Of a DNA stretch of 38,275 nt, positions 33,801-38,275 are shown one piece after another; the stretch's first letter is position 1; every line of letters starts with the position of its first letter. The stretch spans positions 1-38,275 of the forward strand of contig JAFQOW010000003.1 of NCBI GenBank assembly GCA_017412055.1. Direction: 5' to 3'. The notes beneath the pieces are model-generated. The model worked only from the letters and a program-made list of their open reading frames with translations, did not search any database and was not told the origin of the DNA. The stretch is from Lachnospiraceae bacterium (lineage in GTDB: Bacteria; Bacillota; Clostridia; Lachnospirales; Lachnospiraceae). Made by a program: the position numbers and the translations under genes.

Positions 33801-33826
33801 TAATACTTTTCGACACGGAGAAGCTT

Positions 33827-34768
33827 ATGGGGCGCTTACAGGAAGATATGGAGAGCAGGGAAGAGAGGCGTGAACGTGCTAGAAAGCGTATGCTTCGAGC
33901 CCAAGCTGAAAAGATTAGAAGAATAAAGATATATTCATGTATAATAGCAGTCGGTGTGATTATAGTCATGCTGGCTGCTTGGCGTGTTTCTGGAAGTTGT
34001 AATTCCTGCATGGGAGCTTGTAGATTTTGCAGTGGTGATGATAGGCTTATAGATATTATCAATAGAGATGATAAGCATGCTGAGGCTGAAAGTGTAAATG
34101 GTACAGCTTCTGATGATAAGAAGCCTACGGTGAACATAATAGATACTGAGGAGCCAACTGAGCAGGAGACCTATGAATATGGTGATGTGCTTTATGTGGA
34201 TGGTGAGTTTGTGGTATGTATTGATGCTGGTCATGGTGGAGCTGATACTGGATGTGAGAGTAAGGATGGCAGATATGAAAAGGATGATGATTTAAAGCTT
34301 GCTACTGCATTAAGATACAAGCTTGAGTCTATGGGTGTGCTGGTTATTATGACTCGTACTACTGATGTGGGAATGTCTTTGGAGGACCGTGCATATGTGG
34401 CAAATTCTTCCAATGCGGATTTGTTTGTTTCTATTCATAGAAATGCTGCTGATGTAAGCAGTGCTTCTGGATTTGAAATATGGATTAACAGCGAAGATAG
34501 TGATAATTCTTATGAAGTTGCCTGTGGCATAATGGATGGTCTTGAGAAGGTGGGAATTTCAAAGAATAGAGGGGTAAAAAAAGGCACCATGGAAGATAAT
34601 GGTGACGATTACAAGGTTAATTATTTAAGTTGTATGCCTAGTGTGCTGTTAGAGATGGGCTTTATGTCATCTCCAACAGACAATAGACTTTTTAAAGAAA
34701 ATTTATCAGATTATGCTACATCGATTGCTGAAGCGATACTTCGCTGGTCTGAGTCAAAATCTTATTAG
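33827..34768 (+). CDS. N-acetylmuramoyl-L-alanine amidase (Amidase_3), membrane-anchored
   Basis: This 313-residue zinc hydrolase cuts the bond between MurNAc and L-Ala in peptidoglycan. A highly basic N-terminus (RREERRERARKR region) and one membrane helix (about 33-52) are followed by a short Cys cluster C-x2-C-x3-C-x2-C (58-68), a linker, and the amidase domain from about 128. Zinc ligands appear as VVCIDAGHGG (H136), RYEKDDDLKLA (E151) and SIHRNA (H204); the late LLEMGFMSSPTDNRL holds the catalytic Glu. The extracytoplasmic four-Cys cluster is not part of the amidase family. The last 53 nt overlap the end of the convergent ClpX-like gene. Confidence 0.92.
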   Translation: MGRLQEDMESREERRERARKRMLRAQAEKIRRIKIYSCIIAVGVIIVMLAAWRVSGSCNSCMGACRFCSGDDRLIDIINRDDKHAEAESVNGTASDDKKPTVNIIDTEEPTEQETYEYGDVLYVDGEFVVCIDAGHGGADTGCESKDGRYEKDDDLKLATALRYKLESMGVLVIMTRTTDVGMSLEDRAYVANSSNADLFVSIHRNAADVSSASGFEIWINSEDSDNSYEVACGIMDGLEKVGISKNRGVKKGTMEDNGDDYKVNYLSCMPSVLLEMGFMSSPTDNRLFKENLSDYATSIAEAILRWSESKSY

Positions 34769-36344
34769 GATTAGGTACAGTGCGCATCTCTACAATAGGT
34801 GCGCCTTTTCCGTCTATGTAATCACCTGTGATGGTTACACGACCGATGTTCTCATCCTTTGGTATTTCGTACATTATATCTAGCATAAAGTCTTCTATGA
34901 TGGCTCTAAGAGCTCTCGCTCCTGTCTTTTTCTCCATAGCCTTTCTGGATATGGCTTCTATAGCTGAATCATCAAAGATTAATTCGACTTCATCTATTTC
35001 TAAAAGCTTCTTATATTGCTTCAATATAGCATTCTTAGGCTCTGTAAGGATAGTCTTTAGCATTTCCTCGTCAAGCTTATCCAATGTACATACAATAGGC
35101 ATACGACCTAAGAATTCTGGTATCATACCAAACTTTCTTATATCGTCCATAGTTACTTTATTTAAAATCTTTGTATCATTGTCAAATCTGTCTTTAAGCT
35201 CGCCTTGGAAACCGATAGTTGACTTCTGGCTAAGACGTTCCTTGATGATTTTATCAAGGTCTGGGAATGCTCCGCCACAGATGAAGAGGATGTTCTTTGT
35301 GTTAATAGTTGTAAGTGGAACCATAGCATTCTTGCTATTTGCACCTACTGGAACCTCTACCTCGCTGCCTTCAAGGAGCTTAAGGAGTCCCTGTTGAACT
35401 GATTCACCACTTACATCTCTGTGATTTGAATCCTTTTTCTTAGCTATCTTATCTATTTCATCGATAAATACAATGCCTGTTTCGGCCTTTTCTACATCAT
35501 CATCTGCTGCGGCAAGAAGCTTTGAAAGTACACTTTCGATATCATCGCCGATATAGCCTGCCTCTGTAAGAGAAGTGGCATCAGCTATGGCGAGTGGCAC
35601 ATCGAGAAGTCTTGCAAGTGTCTTTACAAGATATGTCTTTCCACAACCTGTAGGTCCTATCATAAGCAAGTTTGATTTCTCTATCTCGATATCGTCTGCC
35701 AATGGGGAACCGATTCTCTTGTAGTGATTATATACAGCTACAGATATTATCTTTTTAGCCTGATCCTGTCCTATTACATACTGGTCTAGCTGCTCTTTAA
35801 TCTTATGAGGGGCAGGAATCTTCTTTAAATCTATAGCAGGCTTTTTGTCCTTTGAACGCTTTTTTAGCTTTGGCTGTGGTCTTCCAAAGCCCTGAAGGTC
35901 TGAAAGATTGATAAAGCTTACATTAGGGTAATTGCCCTTCTTGTTGGCGTTTTCATTTTTCTTATCCTCTACCTTTGTATCGTCAAAGCAGATTGGGCTC
36001 TCATGACATTTTGGATTGTCATTGCATTTTGAAGAGCCATCGTTGCTGCTAGCATCGCTATTAGCGTTTGAATTATTATCGTTGCTATTTGAATTAGAAC
36101 TGTCATTTGTCTGAGTATAGTTAGCTGCACCTGGAAATCCTCCAAAGAACATAGTAGGATCCATACTCATAAAGTCCAAGTTATTTAAATCTGTGTTATT
36201 CACAGTGTCAAATGCCTTCTGTAAGCAGTCTGGACACACCTGTAGATTGCCTGGCATAATAACCATCTTGCCAGCACGTGATTCAGGTCGTCTGCATATA
36301 TAGCAAATTTTTTCGTACTCGTCGTTGTCGTTTACGTTACCCAT
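34716..36344 (-). CDS. clpX: ClpX-like AAA+ unfoldase with expanded Cys/Asn-rich N-terminal linker
   Basis: This 542-residue ATP-dependent unfoldase is longer than usual ClpX (about 420). An N-terminal C4 zinc finger (C14, C17, C37, C40) is followed by an insert (about 51-170) of Asn/Ser/Asp-rich low complexity that contains a second cluster, C107-C113-H114-C119, and a Lys-rich end. The AAA+ core has Walker A GPTGCGKT (230-237), pore loop GYIGDD, Walker B IVFIDEIDK (D295, E296), the ClpP-docking IGF loop (377-379), and the C-terminal GARALRAIIEDFMLD. The start follows AGGAGACAATTAA. No clpP or tig is adjacent, so it may be the sole ClpX or a paralogue. Confidence 0.88.
   Translation of the reverse strand: MGNVNDNDEYEKICYICRRPESRAGKMVIMPGNLQVCPDCLQKAFDTVNNTDLNNLDFMSMDPTMFFGGFPGAANYTQTNDSSNSNSNDNNSNANSDASSNDGSSKCNDNPKCHESPICFDDTKVEDKKNENANKKGNYPNVSFINLSDLQGFGRPQPKLKKRSKDKKPAIDLKKIPAPHKIKEQLDQYVIGQDQAKKIISVAVYNHYKRIGSPLADDIEIEKSNLLMIGPTGCGKTYLVKTLARLLDVPLAIADATSLTEAGYIGDDIESVLSKLLAAADDDVEKAETGIVFIDEIDKIAKKKDSNHRDVSGESVQQGLLKLLEGSEVEVPVGANSKNAMVPLTTINTKNILFICGGAFPDLDKIIKERLSQKSTIGFQGELKDRFDNDTKILNKVTMDDIRKFGMIPEFLGRMPIVCTLDKLDEEMLKTILTEPKNAILKQYKKLLEIDEVELIFDDSAIEAISRKAMEKKTGARALRAIIEDFMLDIMYEIPKDENIGRVTITGDYIDGKGAPIVEMRTVPNPNKILTQTSEVSLQQSM
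34782..34809 (+). terminator. Amidase terminator embedded in the ClpX-like coding region
   Basis: An 8-bp GC-rich stem with one G-U pair (GCGCATCT / AGGTGCGC) has a 7-nt loop and is followed by CTTTTC. It lies 13 nt after the amidase stop and inside the opposite-strand reading frame. Confidence 0.55.
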
Positions 36345-36369
36345 TTAATTGTCTCCTGTTCAAATCATT

Positions 36370-36384
36370 ACTATTCTCAATAGT
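36370..36384. promoter_or_regulatory. Palindrome overlapping the ClpX-like -10 box
   Basis: ACTATT-CTC-AATAGT, a perfect 6-bp inverted repeat, covers the minus-strand -10 hexamer. It could be an operator for that promoter. Confidence 0.4.
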
Positions 36385-36408
36385 ATCAAGCATTTGAGGG
36401 TTTGTCAA
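36380..36408 (-). promoter_or_regulatory. Sigma-A promoter of the ClpX-like gene
   Basis: On the minus strand, a perfect -35 TTGACA (36408-36403), a 17-nt spacer and the -10 TACTAT (36385-36380) lie 36 nt before the start codon. Confidence 0.8.
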
Positions 36409-36430
36409 TTTATTGTGTGTAATTTACTAT
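36402..36430 (+). promoter_or_regulatory. Sigma-A promoter of the S8-like gene, overlapping the divergent promoter
   Basis: The -35 TTGTCA (36402-36407), a 17-nt spacer and the -10 TACTAT (36425-36430) are used. Its -35 occupies the same bases as the minus-strand TTGACA, so two polymerases could not bind both at once. Confidence 0.75.
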
Positions 36431-36481
36431 GAATATTTTGTGTTTTTTTACTATAAAGTTAAGAAAAGGAGGTTTTTATCT

Positions 36482-38134
36482 ATGGATGACTGCAGGGAAA
36501 TTATCGTTTCAGAAGATTACGCTGACTTTATAGTTAATTTTATAGGAGAGGATGCTTTGGCTAAAGAAAAGTTTGGGGTGGAATGCTTCCAGAAAATTTC
36601 TAGCTATTATGGCATTGTATATAGGCCATTAAACGCTATTCAAACACTTTCTCTAAGGAATTATAGCTACAATTCTATTCCGGCTTTATACGGCCTAATG
36701 GAGCGTGATTTGGCGGTGCGAAGGAGAGACCTAGAACTTGCCCTTGATGAAAGCGGTATCTTAAAGCTTCAAAATCAGCCCTCTTTAAGACTTAGGGGAC
36801 AGGGCTGTATAATGGCGTTTATAGATACGGGAATAGATATTTTTGATGAGGAGTTTAGGTTTTCTAATGGTGATACAAGGATTTTAAGACTATGGGATAT
36901 GACAGATAACACAGGTAGGTCACCTGAGGGGATTTTATATGGCAGTGAATATAATTCAGAGGATATAAATAGGATATTAAGAGCCAATGGTAGGCAAGAA
37001 GAAGCGATAGTAGATAATAATAGTCCTGGTCAAGATGATATAGGGCATGGAAATATTCTGGCTAAAATAGCAGCTGGCAATAGTGGTGCGGTACCAGAAG
37101 CAAATATTGTGGTAGTTAAGCTTAAACAGGCTAAAAAATATCTTAAAGATTACTTTTTTGTCCCAGATAATGTGCCAGCATTTCAAGAAAATGATATTAT
37201 GCTGGCTGTTAATTATATCAGAAATATTGCTTTGACCCTGGATATGCCAGCTTCTTTATGTATGACCCTTGGAACTAATCAGAGAAGTCATGATGGGGCT
37301 TCTGCTTTAAGTTATATATTGGATAGATTTGCAAGTGGTGTAGGAGCTGTGGTGTGTTTATCTACTGGGGACGAGGGAAATAAGCAACTTCATGGTACAA
37401 ATGCTTTAAAAAATATACAAGATTATTCGTTGGTGGAAATAAGAGTTGACGAACGTCAAAAGGGTTTATTTATCAATATATGGGGAAGTAAGCCAGGAAT
37501 TATCTCAGTAGGTCTTGTATCTCCTACTGGTGAGGTTATAGAACGTGTGGCGCCACGTATTGGTAAATCGGAGATATACAATCTGATTTTTGATGGAACT
37601 ACTGTAACTATAGAATATGATTTGGTAGAGGCTGATTCCTCTGACGAGCTTATTATTGTAAGACTTGAGAATCCTACACCAGGTATATGGTCTCTTAGAA
37701 TCTATGACAGTTTAGAAAAATATAATGTATATTTGCCTGTTAGTCAGTTTGTTTACCCAAATACTTATATTCTAGAACCATCTGCGGATGTTACTATCAT
37801 AGACCCGGCAGTGGCAACAAATGTCATAACCACAAGCTTGTATGATACTAGAAATAGGGCGCTATATATTACCAATGGCCGCGGTTTTGGAAGAGACGGA
37901 AGCATAAAACCAGATATTTCTTCTGCCTTGTCCTGTGCTATAACAGCTGGAGCTGCATGTCAGTTTTTAAATTGGGGAATTGTGGAAGGTAGGGATAGGG
38001 AATTGAGGGCTAACGACATAAAAGGATATTTTATAAGAGGCGCAATTCGTGAAAATGATATTGTCTATCCTAGTAAACAGTGGGGATATGGAAGGTTAGA
38101 TGTATATAATAGCTTTGAGGTGATAAGGGGGTGA
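36482..38134 (+). CDS. Subtilase-like (S8, Csp/clostridial type) protein, probable pseudoprotease
   Basis: This 550-residue protein resembles clostridial S8 peptidases of the CspA/B/C-related group, with a prodomain-like N-terminus (1-100) and no signal peptide. The Asp motif is kept (AFIDTGIDIF, D115) and so is the His motif (DIGHGNILAKIAAGN, H189). The usual oxyanion Asn in GNEG is Asp (STGDEGN, D297). The normal stretch between KPDI and the GTS serine box is missing: KPDIS (476-480) runs straight into SALSCAITAGAA, leaving no GTSxAA motif. The insert with jelly-roll-like strands (about 315-430) is retained. The start is the ATG after AAAGGAGG; the frame is open further upstream without a ribosome binding site. 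CspC of Clostridioides difficile is a known catalytically dead relative. Confidence 0.8.
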   Translation: MDDCREIIVSEDYADFIVNFIGEDALAKEKFGVECFQKISSYYGIVYRPLNAIQTLSLRNYSYNSIPALYGLMERDLAVRRRDLELALDESGILKLQNQPSLRLRGQGCIMAFIDTGIDIFDEEFRFSNGDTRILRLWDMTDNTGRSPEGILYGSEYNSEDINRILRANGRQEEAIVDNNSPGQDDIGHGNILAKIAAGNSGAVPEANIVVVKLKQAKKYLKDYFFVPDNVPAFQENDIMLAVNYIRNIALTLDMPASLCMTLGTNQRSHDGASALSYILDRFASGVGAVVCLSTGDEGNKQLHGTNALKNIQDYSLVEIRVDERQKGLFINIWGSKPGIISVGLVSPTGEVIERVAPRIGKSEIYNLIFDGTTVTIEYDLVEADSSDELIIVRLENPTPGIWSLRIYDSLEKYNVYLPVSQFVYPNTYILEPSADVTIIDPAVATNVITTSLYDTRNRALYITNGRGFGRDGSIKPDISSALSCAITAGAACQFLNWGIVEGRDRELRANDIKGYFIRGAIRENDIVYPSKQWGYGRLDVYNSFEVIRG

Positions 38135-38182
38135 TTTTTTATGATATAGGAAAGTTCTCTGAACTTCCTATATCATAAAAAA
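38135..38182. repeat. 22-bp palindrome after the S8-like gene (probable terminator)
   Basis: T6-ATGATATAGGAA and GTTC pair with GAAC-TTCCTATATCAT-A6 across a TCT loop, with one bulged A (38153). It starts directly after the stop codon. The T-run lies in the left arm and the A-run in the right, so it is not a textbook U-tailed terminator in either direction. Confidence 0.75.
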
Positions 38183-38275
38183 CGCTCCGCGAGGATGAGC
38201 ACTCGCACGAGAAGAATATGTCAGCTAACGCTGATCGTGCTCGGCTCGCAAAGCGGAGCAAGTCCCTCTAGACAG
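38183..38275. repeat. GC-rich nested-hairpin element at the window edge
   Basis: It is sharply more GC-rich than its surroundings. Nested pairs are GCTCCGC (38184-38190)/GCGGAGC (38253-38259), GAGCAC (38197-38202)/GTGCTC (38237-38242) and TCAGC (38221-38225)/GCTGA (38230-38234) with a TAAC loop. CTCG-CA-CGAG (38202-38211) is a competing local hairpin. No reading frame or tRNA fold is visible. It may be a dispersed palindromic repeat or a structured RNA; the right border is cut by the window. Confidence 0.6.

Noticed and set aside
34828-35397. 189-residue open frame opposite the ClpX-like gene
   Set aside because: It is an antisense shadow of the AAA+ core, with composition fixed by the real frame and no ribosome binding site.
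36413-36481. N-terminal extension of the S8-like gene
   Set aside because: It overlaps the mapped promoter hexamers, is hydrophobic nonsense, and AAAGGAGG sits correctly for 36482.
38183-38275. tRNA or rRNA fragment
   Set aside because: No cloverleaf, T-loop GTTCRA or CCA-proximal acceptor pattern, and no recognisable rRNA sequence.
1-38275. CRISPR array
   Set aside because: No regularly spaced direct repeats and no cas genes were seen.

Overview
The window looks like a chromosomal segment of a low-GC anaerobic member of the Bacillota, most likely a Lachnospiraceae-type clostridium. The evidence is AT-rich DNA, strong AGGAGG-type ribosome binding sites, classical sigma-A promoters with 17-bp spacers, LytR-CpsA-Psr (LCP) wall-polymer ligases, LicD and TagD/TagF-type wall-polymer genes, and a Csp/subtilase-like S8 protein. 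Species cannot be named from the sequence alone. No rRNA, tRNA, CRISPR array or intact insertion sequence was found.

Region 1 (1-4319) is accessory. It holds a HipB/HipA-like antitoxin-kinase pair, a convergent TspO/MBR membrane protein, and a two-gene ATPase + small Toprim/RloB-like pair with its own promoter and a strong downstream hairpin. The pair has the layout of RloAB/PARIS-type defence modules.

Region 2 (4320-8271) is an O-acylation module: an AlgI/DltB-like MBOAT, a DHHW/AlgX-like partner, and an integral membrane acyltransferase-3.

Region 3 (8311-23418) is a surface-polysaccharide locus. It runs tagD, rmlA, a 142-bp nested palindromic element, rmlB, three glycosyltransferases, licD, rmlD, rmlC, a polymerase/ligase, a CDP-glycerol glycerophosphotransferase, a flippase, a Wzz-like protein carrying a degenerate BY-kinase domain, and then (own leader) the initiating sugar-phosphate transferase. 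The polymer probably contains dTDP-L-rhamnose-derived rhamnose, glycerol phosphate and a LicD-added phospho-substituent. The genes between rmlB and rmlD and after rmlC look more AT-rich than the rml genes, as in exchangeable capsule cassettes.

Region 4 (23474-27869) is an ABC importer (lipoprotein, ATPase, fused double permease) followed by a winged-helix/LicC-like cytidylyltransferase. The likely job is uptake and CDP-activation of a small alcohol such as choline or 2-aminoethylphosphonate for LicD to transfer. A sigma-A promoter with flanking TGTTCA/TGAACA half-sites drives it, and a hairpin separates the lipoprotein gene from the ATPase gene.

Region 5 (27889-34768) covers wall assembly and quality control: two LCP ligases flanking an unrecognised 110-aa protein and a GT2-GtrA fusion, then an HtrA-like protease and an N-acetylmuramoyl-L-alanine amidase.

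Region 6 (34716-38275) has an enlarged ClpX-like unfoldase on the minus strand. It is divergent from a subtilase-like protein whose catalytic serine region and oxyanion asparagine appear lost. Their two sigma-A promoters overlap at the -35 hexamers. The window closes with a long palindrome and a GC-rich nested-hairpin element.

The best candidates for new biology are the ATPase/Toprim pair, the pseudo-subtilase facing the expanded ClpX through an overlapping promoter pair, the rmlA-rmlB structured element, and the wHTH-cytidylyltransferase fused regulator/enzyme beside its importer.
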